Of a stretch of 64,000 nucleotides of DNA, positions 1-9,023 are shown piece by piece. The position numbers and the translations under genes are program-made. A model generated the notes under the pieces. The model saw nothing but the letters and a program-made list of their open reading frames with translations. It was not told where the DNA came from and searched no databases. Every line of letters starts with the position of its first letter. The first letter of the stretch is position 1. The stretch is from CAWBRT01 sp963819175 (GTDB lineage: Bacteria > Acidobacteriota > Terriglobia > Terriglobales > Acidobacteriaceae), in assembly GCA_963819175.1 (NCBI GenBank), contig CAWFVJ010000021.1, positions 248,001-312,000 of the forward strand, given 5' to 3'.

Positions 1-261
1 CGTGGGATCGACCGCGACAATGCCGACACTCTGCTGGCGCTTGCGATACTCCAGCGCCAACTGATCGGTGAGTGTGCTCTTTCCCGATCCCGGAGCACCC
101 GTGAGGCCCACAATACGAGCACGCCCACTGTAGGGAAAAAGCGCCCGCAGCAACTCGTACGACTCCCGCGTGCGGTCTTCAACCGCGGTAATCGCCTGGG
201 CCAGGGCGCGCGGACTTCCCTCCCGAATCTTCTCCACCCAGCTTGCGATTGAATCGCTCAC
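1..261 (-). CDS. meaB: MeaB/ArgK-type GTPase, 5' part only
   Basis: The gene runs off the left edge, so only the first 87 codons are seen. The product begins VSDSIASWVEKIREG and carries a P-loop, GAPGSGKST, at residues 55-63, in the family context VGLTGAPGSGKSTL followed by VGIVAVDPT. This is the N-terminal region of the G3E GTPase that loads and protects adenosylcobalamin in methylmalonyl-CoA mutase; that function comes from family knowledge. I chose the GTG at 261 because it opens the conserved N-terminal helix; a TTG slightly upstream is possible. No mutase gene is visible inside the window, so the partner must lie to the left. Confidence 0.85.
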   Translation of the reverse strand, partial: MSDSIASWVEKIREGSPRALAQAITAVEDRTRESYELLRALFPYSGRARIVGLTGAPGSGKSTLTDQLALEYRKRQQSVGIVAVDPT

Positions 262-340
262 CAAACGTTCACCAAGTCTTTCTGAACCCTACGGCAAAGG
301 GAAGTGTAGCAAAACAGGCTGCTGAAAGACTCGTACGAGT

Positions 341-477
341 GTCATCCTGAGGTTGTGCCGGTTTTGCGGGGTCCCCGACATGCGCCGTATTTGCGAATGT
401 TGGGGTGGGCGATCGAAGGATCTGCTTTCTTTTCGGCGTGCGCAAAACAGCAGATCCTTCGCTTCGCTCAGGATGAC
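341..477. repeat. Dispersed intergenic repeat, copy A
   Basis: The element begins GTCATCCTGAG (341-351) and ends with the reverse complement CTCAGGATGAC (467-477). Inside are GATCGAAGGATCTG and CAGATCCTTCG, so much of it can fold on itself. Copy B at 2364-2493 has the same ends and the same internal GGATCCTTCGCTTTGC-type block. It lies between meaB and the acyl-CoA dehydrogenase gene and holds no plausible gene. The rest of 262-674 shows nothing recognisable. Confidence 0.7.
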
Positions 478-674
478 ACCCTGAGAAAGTAGTTTTTCAG
501 CGGCCTTAAAAGCCGCAATTCCAAACCGGCAACATCGCATCGCTGCCGATTTTTCCGGATTTCCCGGTCAAGTCGAGCTACCAATCTGTCGCTATTAGCA
601 TCTCTTATATATCTATAAGGTTTGCGGTGCGCTGCCCTTTCGGCGCACCCGAGAGAAAGGCATGGAGGAAGCAC

Positions 675-1865
675 TTGAATTTTCAACTTACCGAAGAGCA
701 GCAGCATCTCCGCAAAACGGTTCGCCAGTTCGCTCAGCATGAAATCGCGCCGCACGTGATGGAGTGGGATGAAGCGTCGTGCTTTCCGCTCGCGACGATC
801 AAGGAACTCGGCCGGCTTGGGCTGATGGGAGCAATCTTTCCGGTCGAACTCTGCGGCGCGGGCATGGGATACGTCGAATATGCCGCGGCCATCGAAGAGC
901 TTTCACGCGTCGACGGCTCGGTCGGCATCATCGTCGCCGCGCACACCTCTCTCTGCACCAACCACATCTTTGTCGCCGGCAACCCGGAGCAAAAGCGGAA
1001 GTACGTTCCGCGGCTGGCGAGCGGCGATTGGATTGGCGCCTGGGCGCTCACCGAACCCGGCTCCGGCTCCGACGCAGGCGCAGCGCGCTGCTCGGCCGTC
1101 CGGGTGAAAGACCGGTGGGTGCTGAACGGCACCAAGACTTTCTGCACCAACGGCCACTATGCAGACGTATGCGTGGTTCTGGCCGTTACCGACAAAGCGT
1201 CCCAAGCGCACAGCCGTCATGGCCTCTCGGCTTTCGTGGTCGAGAAGGGGACACCGGGTTTCAAACTCGGGAAGAAGGAGAACAAGCTCGGACTGCGCGC
1301 CAGCGATACCGCCGAACTCATCTTCGAGGATTGCGAGCTGCCTGCTGAAAACCTGCTCGGACACGAAGGCCACGGCTTCACCGATGCCATGCGCATTCTC
1401 GACGGCGGCCGCATCTCGATAGCGGCGCTCGGACTTGGCATGGCACAGGGCGCCTACGATTGCGCGCTTGCATATTCAAAGCAGCGCAAGCAGTTCGGCA
1501 AAGCCATCAGTGAATTTCAAGCCATACAGTGGAAGCTGGCTGACATGGCAACCGAAATCGAAGCTGCCCGCTTGCTCACCCAACGCGCGGCGTGGATGAA
1601 AGATAACGGCATGAAAACCACCCTGGAGTCCGCTATGGCCAAACTCTACGCCAGCGAAGTCGCGGTCAAGGCAGCCAACGAGGCGGTGCAGATCCATGGC
1701 GGCTACGGCTTCATCAAGGACTACCCGGCCGAAAAGTTTTATCGCGACTCCAAGCTCTGCACCATCGGCGAGGGCACCAGCGAAATCCAGCGCATGGTCA
1801 TCGCGCGTCAACTGCTGAGCGATGAACACGCGATGCGCAATAACCCTGCGACGAGAGCAGCGTGA
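675..1865 (+). CDS. Acyl-CoA dehydrogenase
   Basis: Flavin enzyme of the acyl-CoA dehydrogenase family, 396 residues, which introduces a 2,3 double bond into acyl-CoA and passes electrons to ETF. The N-terminal helical domain starts NFQLTEEQQHLRKTVRQFA. The middle domain has the FAD/substrate signature WALTEPGSGSDAG, and the C-terminal domain has QFGKAISEFQAIQWKLADMA and IHGGYGFIKDYP. The catalytic glutamate is expected in IGEGTSEIQ near residue 365, as in short-chain and branched-chain members. I chose the TTG at 675, with GGAGG a few bases upstream, because the family starts here; the frame extends upstream to a GTG at 627. Exact chain-length specificity cannot be read. Confidence 0.93.
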   Translation: MNFQLTEEQQHLRKTVRQFAQHEIAPHVMEWDEASCFPLATIKELGRLGLMGAIFPVELCGAGMGYVEYAAAIEELSRVDGSVGIIVAAHTSLCTNHIFVAGNPEQKRKYVPRLASGDWIGAWALTEPGSGSDAGAARCSAVRVKDRWVLNGTKTFCTNGHYADVCVVLAVTDKASQAHSRHGLSAFVVEKGTPGFKLGKKENKLGLRASDTAELIFEDCELPAENLLGHEGHGFTDAMRILDGGRISIAALGLGMAQGAYDCALAYSKQRKQFGKAISEFQAIQWKLADMATEIEAARLLTQRAAWMKDNGMKTTLESAMAKLYASEVAVKAANEAVQIHGGYGFIKDYPAEKFYRDSKLCTIGEGTSEIQRMVIARQLLSDEHAMRNNPATRAA

Positions 1866-1873
1866 GAGAACTA

Positions 1874-1909
1874 CCCCACGTCAGCCCGAAAGACGGGCGG
1901 GACGTGGGG
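1874..1909. terminator. Hairpin between convergent genes
   Basis: CCCCACGTC (1874-1882) pairs perfectly with GACGTGGGG (1901-1909), with a second inner stem GCCCG/CGGGC. It sits nine bases after the acyl-CoA dehydrogenase stop and before the convergent ABM gene. There is no T-tract, so a role as a terminator is only inferred. Confidence 0.45.
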
Positions 1910-1968
1910 CACCTACACGGTGGCGCCCACATCCGCTGAAATTCGCAGATGTGGGACTCGCCGGCGGA

Positions 1969-2292
1969 TCAGGAGATTGGCCTTGCCTCGTGCGTCGCTT
2001 TGACCTCGTAATGCGCCGCTTTGGCATCGTGCCGGGACAGGTATTTGCGGCGCTCCTTGGGAACCACGGAGGTCTCGTAGTCGGCTCCAGCGAAGGCGCG
2101 AATCGCGTCGATGGAATCCCAGAGCATGATGGTAATGAACTCGACTTCGGCTCCCTGGTTTCTCCTGAGCAGGTAGCTGCTCTTGTAGCCTTTAACTTTG
2201 CTGATGCCGGGCAGAAGCTCCGGTTTCAGCATGGCCTCATAAGCATCGGCGTGCTCGGGTTTGGTGTATCCGTGCCAAACTCTTGCGATCAT
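1969..2292 (-). CDS. Antibiotic biosynthesis monooxygenase (ABM) fold protein
   Basis: A 107-residue protein starting MIARVWHGYTKPEHADAYEA. It matches the ferredoxin-like ABM/dimeric barrel pattern: an N-terminal strand, a helix, GISKVKGYKSSYLLRR, then FITIMLWDSIDAIRAFAG. Members include heme-degrading and quinol monooxygenases and many uncharacterised small proteins. Nothing here fixes a substrate. It is monocistronic and convergent with the acyl-CoA dehydrogenase gene. Confidence 0.75.
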   Translation of the reverse strand: MIARVWHGYTKPEHADAYEAMLKPELLPGISKVKGYKSSYLLRRNQGAEVEFITIMLWDSIDAIRAFAGADYETSVVPKERRKYLSRHDAKAAHYEVKATHEARPIS

Positions 2293-2363
2293 GTGACCTC
2301 CTCCAAATATTGCGCTCTTCTAATTCTTAGAATTGGCTCACATAACAAACACACTTCGCGAGT

Positions 2364-2493
2364 GTCATGCTGAGCGTCAGGGAAGCATCCCCGAACTGTC
2401 TTAACCCTCGCTGGTCCGAGCTTTTTGATGAAGCCCTTCGGCTGCGCACCAGCTCCGAAGCCCATAGGGATCCTTCGCTTTGCTCAGGATGAC
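2364..2493. repeat. Dispersed intergenic repeat, copy B
   Basis: The ends are GTCATGCTGAG (2364-2374) and CTCAGGATGAC (2483-2493), the same design as copy A. The block GGATCCTTCGCTTTGCTCAGG near the right end matches copy A closely. It fills most of the gap between the ABM gene and the threonine aldolase gene. Confidence 0.7.
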
Positions 2494-2596
2494 ATTTTGC
2501 TTGGAGAGTGTTTTTCCTCCTAAGGGATTTTAGGAAACTTCCCATTTAGCCAAAGACGAGCGAACCCGGGGTACCCGGCTTCAGAGTCTCAACCGG

Positions 2597-3725
2597 CTAA
2601 GCCGTTGCCCGCGCGGCGCAGATCTGCTCGATAACCCGCAAAGCCCGCTCGCACTGGCTGCGGTTCACGTCCATGTGGGTTACAAAGCGCATGGTCTGCG
2701 GGTTCACGCCGTTCGCCCTCACCTTGTGCTCGGCAAGTTTGCTGGAAAGCTCGGCCGACGTCATTCCCGTGCCGGAGATATCGACAATCAGAATGTTGCT
2801 CTGGACGGCCTGCGGGTCGATGGCAATGCCCGCAATCCCTGCTAGCCCTTCCGCCAGAAAGCGGGCGTTCTCGTGATCTTCGTGCAACCGTTTCGGACTC
2901 TCCTCTAGCGCAATCAGTCCGGCTGCTGCCAGAACACCTGCCTGCCGCATGCCTCCGCCCAACGCCTTGCGGACCACGCGCGCTTCAGCAATGAATGCTT
3001 TGCTGCCAACCAGAAGCGAGCCGACGGGAGCCCCCGAGGCCTTTAGAAAGGCAGAACATCACGGAGTCGCACTTGGCCGTAAGGCGGTCGACCGGCACGC
3101 CCAGCGCGGCCGAGGCATTGAAGACACGCGCGCCATCCAGGTGAACGGGAATCCCGGCTTGATGCGCACCGTCGCAAATCTCGTTCATTACGGCTTGCGG
3201 CATCACCGCTCCTCCGGCCATGTTGTGCGTGTTTTCCAGCGACACCAGCCCGGTCTGCGCCAGGTAGTAAATCTTGGCCGAGAGTTTGGTCCGAACCAGG
3301 TCCCAGGTGAGTATGCCATCCGGCGCGGCAACCGGACGCACCACGCACCCGCTGAACCAGCTCAGCATTCCCATCTCGTAATTGAAGACGTGGCCGCGCT
3401 CTTCGCAGATGATCTCCTGTCCGGGACGGGTATGCAATTTGATGGCGATCGCGTTACCCATGCTGCCGCTGGGCACAAAGATAGCCGCCTCGCGTCCAAA
3501 GATCTCGGCTGCACGTGACTCCAGCCGATTGATCGTTGGATCCTCGCCATAAACGTCGTCGCCCACCTCGGCCTCCGCCATGGCTCGACGCATGGCCGGC
3601 GTGGGCAGAGTTACGGTGTCGCTGCGCAGATCAATCACCCCATCGAGCTGGGCTCGCTGGGGACCCCGGTCCACCAGACGATCTGCTTCAGAACTGAACT
3701 TCGAATTCAGGGAAGATGGAGGCAT
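2597..3725 (-). pseudogene. ltaE: Low-specificity L-threonine aldolase, frameshifted
   Basis: PLP fold-type I enzyme that cleaves threonine/allothreonine to glycine and acetaldehyde. The first frame (3725 down to about 3035) has VIDLRSDTVTLPTPAMRRAM, VGDDVYGEDPT, VPSGSMGN, HLDGARVFNAS and the PLP-lysine context CLSKGLG (Lys about 228). The rest of the enzyme continues in another frame (about 3030 to 2597) with VRKALGGGMRQAG and MRFVTHMDV. The join is a run of five C on the plus strand (3031-3035). Removing one base restores the family sequence SKGLGAPVGSLLVG. So the gene is a single-base insertion away from intact; sequencing error or recent inactivation are both possible. GGAGA lies ten bases before the start. 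Confidence 0.85.
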
Positions 3726-3889
3726 AAAAACGGGTTCTCCGGACAGTGAAATTTTAGAATATAAAAAAATTCTATCCTAAAGCCAAATACCCCCATCCAA
3801 TCGGTATCTAAGTAGCAGCCGCAGATGGCAGCGGTCAGCGTCATTTTTTAATGTGGAAATCATTCTGAACCGGGGAATAAACGGCCTTG

Positions 3890-4189
3890 ATGTGGTTTAT
3901 TAACGATAGAAACGACGACGAACTACAGCCCCACACAGAGACACAACCCGAGGGCTCAAATCCGGAACTCAGGGGTGAGGAAATGACCATGGAGTGCGGT
4001 ATCTGCGAACACAAAGGGAACCTCAGCGAAGCTCCCCTCTTTCTCTGTTTCAACTGCTGTGAAGCTATCCGGCGATTGGTTTGGATCAACGAGAGTGAGA
4101 AAGTGCGGGCAGAGCTTCGCCAGCCGGTTCAGAACGCCGAGCGTGCCGCAGCGCGCTTGCCAAAAACGGCAGTCCTGGGAAAACGTTAG
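3890..4189 (+). CDS. Small protein with two CxxC pairs, function unknown
   Basis: I do not recognise the family. The product has CGICEHKG and, about 15 residues later, CFNCCEAIRRL. Two CxxC pairs of this kind could bind zinc or act as a redox site (inference). The rest is polar, rich in Glu and Arg, with no signal peptide or membrane segment. Start choice is uncertain: the ATG at 3890 has no clear ribosome site, while the ATG at 3989 (MECGICEHKG, 66 residues) is preceded by GTGAGG at good spacing and may be the true start. Confidence 0.45.
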   Translation: MWFINDRNDDELQPHTETQPEGSNPELRGEEMTMECGICEHKGNLSEAPLFLCFNCCEAIRRLVWINESEKVRAELRQPVQNAERAAARLPKTAVLGKR

Positions 4190-4285
4190 TTCTTCCCGAT
4201 TCAACTTCAAAGTATCCGTCGTCGACCGAGCGGCCCTCATCAGCTTTGTCTGGAAGCTTGTTCCGTGGCCTGGAGCTCTGGAAGC

Positions 4286-5479
4286 TCAGGCCAGAAATCG
4301 GCTGAAGACTTCGTTCGACAGCAGGCGTCCGCGTGCCGTCAGCCGGACCCAGCCGTTTTCGACAGCCAGCAGTCCATCGGATTCAAGCTCGCCGATCAAA
4401 TCTCTGTGCAATGCTGCCGCGCCAAACTCGTATTCCACGCGGCTCAACTCCACCCCGCGATTCAGCCGCAGTCCAAGAAACCACGTCTCCTCCAGCGCCT
4501 GCCGCTCGTCGATCCTGGTCACATCGAGCGCAGCGCACGAGAGCAGCACCTCGAGTTCATCGCTGGTTGCAATGCGCACGGCGGAATGCCGCGAACCCGC
4601 GTCACGGGCCGGCAGCATGGAATGCGCATCGACTCCAAAGCCCATGTAAGGCCGCCGCAGCCAGTACTTCAGGTTATGGCGCGAAGCATGCACAGGAAAT
4701 CTTTCATCATCCTGCGAACCACGCGCAAAGTTTGAGATTTCATACTGTGCAATCCCCGCCGATGTCAGCTCCTCGCAGGCCAGTGAATAAAGGTCGGCGA
4801 TCAGGTCCTCGTCCGGCACGTGGTGCGCGTGGTAGCGCGTGCCTCCAGCGATCAGTTCCCGGCCCAGCCGCGAGTCCTCGTCCACTTCCAGCATGTAGAC
4901 GCTGACATGCGGCACGCCCGCAGCCACCGTCTCCGCCAGCGTGTAACGCCACGACTCTCCGGTCTGGTGCGGCAGGCCCGCGATAAGGTCGATGTTGATT
5001 TCGGCGATCCCGTCAGCGCGCAGCCGTGCTATGTCGGCGAGCACGATGGCGCGCGTGTGCAGCCGTCCCACGGCGCGCGCCTCCTGGTCGATAAACGATT
5101 GCGCGCCGAGGCTCACGCGATTGACCCCGCAGCTCACCAGCGTGCTCACCACTTCAGGAGTGAGGGTTCCGGGAGCGCACTCGACCGTGATCTCCGCGGC
5201 GGGCTGCACGGCGAAGCTGCCGCCGATGGAGGCGAATATCCTCTTCAGTTGTTCCGGGGCAAGAATGCTGGGCGTACCGCCGCCCAGGTAGATGGAGTCC
5301 ACCTCGCGCTCGAAGCGGCTGCCAGCCTGCTCGGCGATCTGCCCGGCCCGTCGCAGCTCACGCTCGAGATGAGCGACATAGCGCTCCAGCAGAGGCCGCG
5401 AGAACACGCCCGAGGCGAAGTTGCAGAAGCTGCACTTGGTGCGGCAAAACGGCACCGAGATATAAAGTCCCAGCGGCAT
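4286..5479 (-). CDS. hemW: HemW-like radical SAM heme chaperone
   Basis: A 397-residue radical SAM protein. The iron-sulfur motif is CRTKCSFCNF (Cys12, Cys16, Cys19). It lacks the extra Cys of true HemN, which fits HemW, a heme chaperone often mis-annotated as coproporphyrinogen III oxidase. Further family marks are YLGGGTPS, VNRVSLGAQSF, INIDLIAGLPHQT and YEISNFARG. The C-terminal part (ETWFLGLRLNRGV) is the usual HemN/HemW C domain. It is a single gene here, convergent with the small CxxC protein. Confidence 0.9.
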   Translation of the reverse strand: MPLGLYISVPFCRTKCSFCNFASGVFSRPLLERYVAHLERELRRAGQIAEQAGSRFEREVDSIYLGGGTPSILAPEQLKRIFASIGGSFAVQPAAEITVECAPGTLTPEVVSTLVSCGVNRVSLGAQSFIDQEARAVGRLHTRAIVLADIARLRADGIAEINIDLIAGLPHQTGESWRYTLAETVAAGVPHVSVYMLEVDEDSRLGRELIAGGTRYHAHHVPDEDLIADLYSLACEELTSAGIAQYEISNFARGSQDDERFPVHASRHNLKYWLRRPYMGFGVDAHSMLPARDAGSRHSAVRIATSDELEVLLSCAALDVTRIDERQALEETWFLGLRLNRGVELSRVEYEFGAAALHRDLIGELESDGLLAVENGWVRLTARGRLLSNEVFSRFLA

Positions 5480-5516
5480 GCAAGCATTTTAGTGCAGTGC
5501 GCCGCGCTTCACCCCT

Positions 5517-7026
5517 TCATGAACGCCGGGAGTTCTCGATCCGCCAGATGGTATCGAGCACGGTTCCGTCAACCCACTTCACCACCGCGACGGGTTCGTC
5601 GATCAAGCGGGGCTTCTGCGGCTTGCCGCCGCAAATTCGCTCGACCTCCTCTTTGATCTGCTCGATCGGCCGAATCGGCAGGTCCGATCCTTTCAGCGCA
5701 TCCAGCAAATCCCGGCGACGCGGATTGACCGCGATTCCGCGTTCGGTGGCCACCACATCGATCAATTCGCCGGGGCCGGTCAGCGTCGTCACTTCATCCA
5801 CGATGGTCGGGATGCGATCACGGAACGAAGGTATGGCCAGAATGGCGCAGCCCGAGTAGAGGCAATTTTGCCATCCGCCGATGCCATGCAGCATGCGGCC
5901 ATCGGAGTGGGTCACCACGTTGGCGTTGAAGTTCACGTCGACTTCGGTGGCGCCGAGCACCACCGCATCCACCATCGACGCGAAATTTCCCTTGCCGTGG
6001 AAGTTGTAGGAGGTGAACGGAGAGGTTGCGACGTGACGCGGGATCGCCGGCGATGGAGCGCACGGCATCGAGATCGAATGTCTGCCCATCGAGGATGTAA
6101 TCGATCAGGCCATCCTTCAGCATTTCAACCAGGTATTTGGTGGAACCACCGCGCACGAATCGCGCTTTGACTCCCTTTTCGCGCATGTACCGGCTCAGAT
6201 AGTCGACGAAAGCCAGCGCGATTCCCCCGGCCCCTGCCTGGAAGGAAAAACCATCGCGCATGATCCCCGTATCGCGCAGGAAACGGGCGACCATCTCCGC
6301 AATCAGCAAGCGATCTGGTGAACGCGTGACCTGAGTGGTGCCGGAGACAATTTGCGCCGGATCGCCAATGGAAGGCACTTCGACGACAAAATCGACGTTG
6401 TTTCCCTGGATCTGCCACGGAATGCATGGGAACGGCACGAGGTTATCGGTCACCACGATAACGCGATCGGCGTATATCGAGTCGGCCAGCGCGAAACCAA
6501 GCGAGCCGCAAGCCGAGCTGCCGTGAGAACCGTCGGCGTTGCCGAAGCAATCAGCGGTCGGGGCGGCAATGACGGCGATGTCGATATGCACTTCGCCGTC
6601 CTGGATTGCCTGCCAGCGGCCTCCATGCGAGCGCAACACGCCGAGACCGCGCATCTTCCCCTGCGAACAGTAATCGCCGAGTGGGCCGTTCATGCCGCCT
6701 TCAATATGATGAACCACGCCGGCGTCCATCAGTTCAATGACCGGGGCGTGGCATGGGAAAGAGGCGCTGGGAAACCACCGCAGATCCTTTACTCCCAGGC
6801 CGCCAGCCGTTTGCAGGGCTTCCAGCGCAATGCGATCGCCATTGCGGAGGTGATGATGCGATGAAATCGTCATGCCATCGCGCAGCCCGCACAGTTGCAG
6901 AGCGGTCGCCAGATCGGGTACGCGCTTGTCGCCGTTTTCAGGCCAGTCGATGGCGCTCCTGACCGGCGGCGCAGCTTTGCGGCCCGCGGGGCGGTGCTGG
7001 TTGACGCCGGCGAACGGCACCTGCAT
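5517..7026 (-). pseudogene. citF: Citrate lyase alpha subunit (citrate CoA-transferase), frameshifted
   Basis: CitF exchanges the acetyl group on the carrier protein for citrate. The upstream frame (7026 to about 6040) contains GLRDGMTISSHHHLRNGD, a hallmark of the family, then EGGMNGPLGDYC and GNADGSHGSSACGSLGFAL. Near 6040 the protein continues in another frame (to 5517) with TSPFTSYNFHGKGNF, VVLGATEVDVNFNANVVT and DGRMLHGIGGWQN; removing one base rejoins them. Together about 500 residues, the usual length. The conserved N-terminal start NAAGR can also be read just upstream of the ATG at 7026 in the same frame, but no start codon serves it, which suggests a second indel near 7050-7100. Downstream partner of the CitD-CitE gene. 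Confidence 0.82.
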
Positions 7027-8330
7027 CGGCCCACATGGTGACCAGCGCCCAGCGGCATTGCGGCATCTATGGCGTTGCGGCGCACGATTGCGTCATGGTT
7101 TCGCCTCGCCGGAATAATCCCCATCAGCCGGGCTCGCTCCACCAGTTTACGGGCACGGACCACGATGGGCGCATCGATCATCTTCGAGCCCAGGCTCACT
7201 ACGCCCAGTCCTTTGGCCTGCGCCTCCTCGAAGGCGGCAACGATCTTCAAAGCCTTTTCCACCTCAGCCTGAGCCGGCGCAAACGCCCGTTCGACGACCG
7301 CGATCTGCGAAGGATGAACGCAGCCCATGCCTTCGAAGCCGAGCGAGCGCGACCGCTCGCCCCAACGCGCCAGTCCTTCGAGGTCGCCGACATCGGCGTA
7401 AACCGAATCGATGGCCTGCACGCCCGCGGCCTTGGCTGCGTTGACCAGCCGCATTCGCGCATACAGGCTCTCCTGTCCTTCAGCAGTCTTTACCACGCCG
7501 AGATCGGAGGTGTAGTCCTCCAGTCCAATCGTCATGGCGCAAATGCGCTCACTGGCGGAGGCAATCGAGAATGCGTTTTCGATTCCGATAGCAGACTCCA
7601 GAATCGGCATCAGCCAGATCGGTCGCTCGATGCCCTCGCGGGCGGTGATTTCGCCAATGCGACGATCGACTTCCATGACCTGCTCCGGAGATTCGGTCTT
7701 GGGGAGCAGCAGCAAATCCGGAGCCTGGGGCACAACCTCCTCCAGATCCTCAAGCCCAAGCGGAAGCTGGTTGATGCGAACCATGCGCTCACAGGCGCCA
7801 AAATCCACCGCCCGTAAGCCATTGCGTACCAGGATGCGCGCGCTGTCCTTCTCGGCGAAGTGCACCGCATCTTCGAGATCGAAGATAATCGCGTCCGGCT
7901 TGTAGAGCGCGGCATTCGCAAAGTACTTGGGCTCGCTGCCGGGAAGATAGAGCCGGGTGCGGCGCAACCGGTCCTTGGCGGACGGCTTCGGCAACGCTAC
8001 CCGTTCGGGCAAGGCGTGGCGAGTGGAGGGTAATCCGGCGCGACGCGCCGCCGCCTCAATCCGCGCGGCAATGACAAATGGCAGCGCACCCATGTCTTCG
8101 ATCCGCACGCGAGCGTGCTCGACGCCGAGTTCACGCAGAACGTCGCCGGCCTGCCTGCGGATCGCCTCGCCATAGTAAAGGTCAACGCGAGAGTCGAGTT
8201 CCAGCTGGATTCCTCCGGAGGCTCGCGGCTCCAGGAGGACGCGCAGGTCTGAGCGAATATCGGCGCCGGAACGGCCCGCCTCGCCCGCGCGCGTGAGTTT
8301 CACTTCCGCTGAATCCGCCGAAGATGACAT
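6870..8330 (-). CDS. Citrate lyase carrier-lyase fusion (CitD-CitE)
   Basis: Residues 1-95 resemble CitD, the acyl-carrier gamma subunit: DIRSDLRVLLEP with the expected prosthetic-group Ser27, then VEDMGALPFVIAARIEAA. From about residue 120 follows CitE, the HpcH/HpaI-type beta subunit: RTRLYLPGSEPKYFANA, IIFDLEDAV, LPKTESPEQV, MTIGLEDYTSDLG, GMGCVHPSQI. CitE cleaves citryl-CoA or citryl-carrier to oxaloacetate. In well-studied enzymes CitD and CitE are separate chains. After about residue 405 the frame reads through sequence that belongs to the start of citF in another frame, so the last 75 or so residues are probably not natural; an ATGA near 7100 looks like the original stop-start junction. 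GGAGGAA precedes the ATG at 8330. Confidence 0.8.
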   Translation of the reverse strand: MSSSADSAEVKLTRAGEAGRSGADIRSDLRVLLEPRASGGIQLELDSRVDLYYGEAIRRQAGDVLRELGVEHARVRIEDMGALPFVIAARIEAAARRAGLPSTRHALPERVALPKPSAKDRLRRTRLYLPGSEPKYFANAALYKPDAIIFDLEDAVHFAEKDSARILVRNGLRAVDFGACERMVRINQLPLGLEDLEEVVPQAPDLLLLPKTESPEQVMEVDRRIGEITAREGIERPIWLMPILESAIGIENAFSIASASERICAMTIGLEDYTSDLGVVKTAEGQESLYARMRLVNAAKAAGVQAIDSVYADVGDLEGLARWGERSRSLGFEGMGCVHPSQIAVVERAFAPAQAEVEKALKIVAAFEEAQAKGLGVVSLGSKMIDAPIVVRARKLVERARLMGIIPARRNHDAIVRRNAIDAAMPLGAGHHVGRCRCRSPASTSTAPRAAKLRRRSGAPSTGLKTATSAYPIWRPLCNCAGCAMA

Positions 8331-8502
8331 TCAGCTTCCTCCATTCGCCCTCCAGAGTCTCCGCCCTACCATGACGAGCGAAGTTCGGGCGTCCCAACCT
8401 GCGCCATCGCTGCGCGGAACTTGCGATTCTGGATACACCGACAAGGGACCACCTAAAAAAAGTACAGCCGTCCCGTCGCCTCTGAAGCCGTGATGACGCA
8501 AA

Positions 8503-8988
8503 TCACGTCGCGCTCGCGTTCCTGCACAGAAACAGGGTCATGGCCTTGAGACTCATGACCACTTCCCTGTTCTGGTTAAGCACCTCGATCTGGATGCGGA
8601 CGAGTCCACGGTCGGGTTTTGAACTGGAGCGCCTGGCTTCGAGGATGGTCGCGCGGATCGAGAGTGTGTCGCCGGGCCTCACCGGCCGTATCCAGCGCAG
8701 TTCGTCGATACCCGGAGACCCCAGGCCAGCGACTTTGGAAACGACGTGATCGGCATAGAGCCGCATCATAATCGCGCTGGTGTGCCAGCCACTGGCGATC
8801 AAACCACCATACGGTCCATGTGCAGCTTGGATGGGATCTATATGGAACCTTTGCGGGTCGAATCGCCTGGCAAATTCGATGATCTCGTCCTCGCTGACGG
8901 TAATGCTCCCGTATTCGCCAACGAAGCCGGGCCGATAGTCCTCAAAATATCGATCTGTGATCGGAGTGGGAAAATCTGAAGTGTTCAT
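8503..8988 (-). CDS. MaoC-family hotdog dehydratase
   Basis: A 161-residue single hotdog domain. The active-site region of R-specific enoyl-CoA hydratases is visible as FARRFDPQRFHIDP and GGLIASGWHTSAIMMRL. The C-terminal strand pair LRWIRPVRPGDTLSIRATI is typical. It probably hydrates an enoyl-CoA or a related unsaturated thioester; the substrate is unknown. It lies between an SDR gene and the citrate lyase genes on the same strand, so all may be co-transcribed. The gap of 172 bases to the CitD-CitE start shows no gene. Confidence 0.85.
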   Translation of the reverse strand: MNTSDFPTPITDRYFEDYRPGFVGEYGSITVSEDEIIEFARRFDPQRFHIDPIQAAHGPYGGLIASGWHTSAIMMRLYADHVVSKVAGLGSPGIDELRWIRPVRPGDTLSIRATILEARRSSSKPDRGLVRIQIEVLNQNREVVMSLKAMTLFLCRNASAT

Positions 8989-9023
8989 AGGTTCCAGTGT
9001 GTTTCAACAGTCTTTCTTTTTGC

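Noticed and set aside
4820..5656. Plus-strand frame of 278 codons opposite hemW
   Set aside because: Low-complexity translation, no start signal, fully overlapped by the convincing hemW gene.
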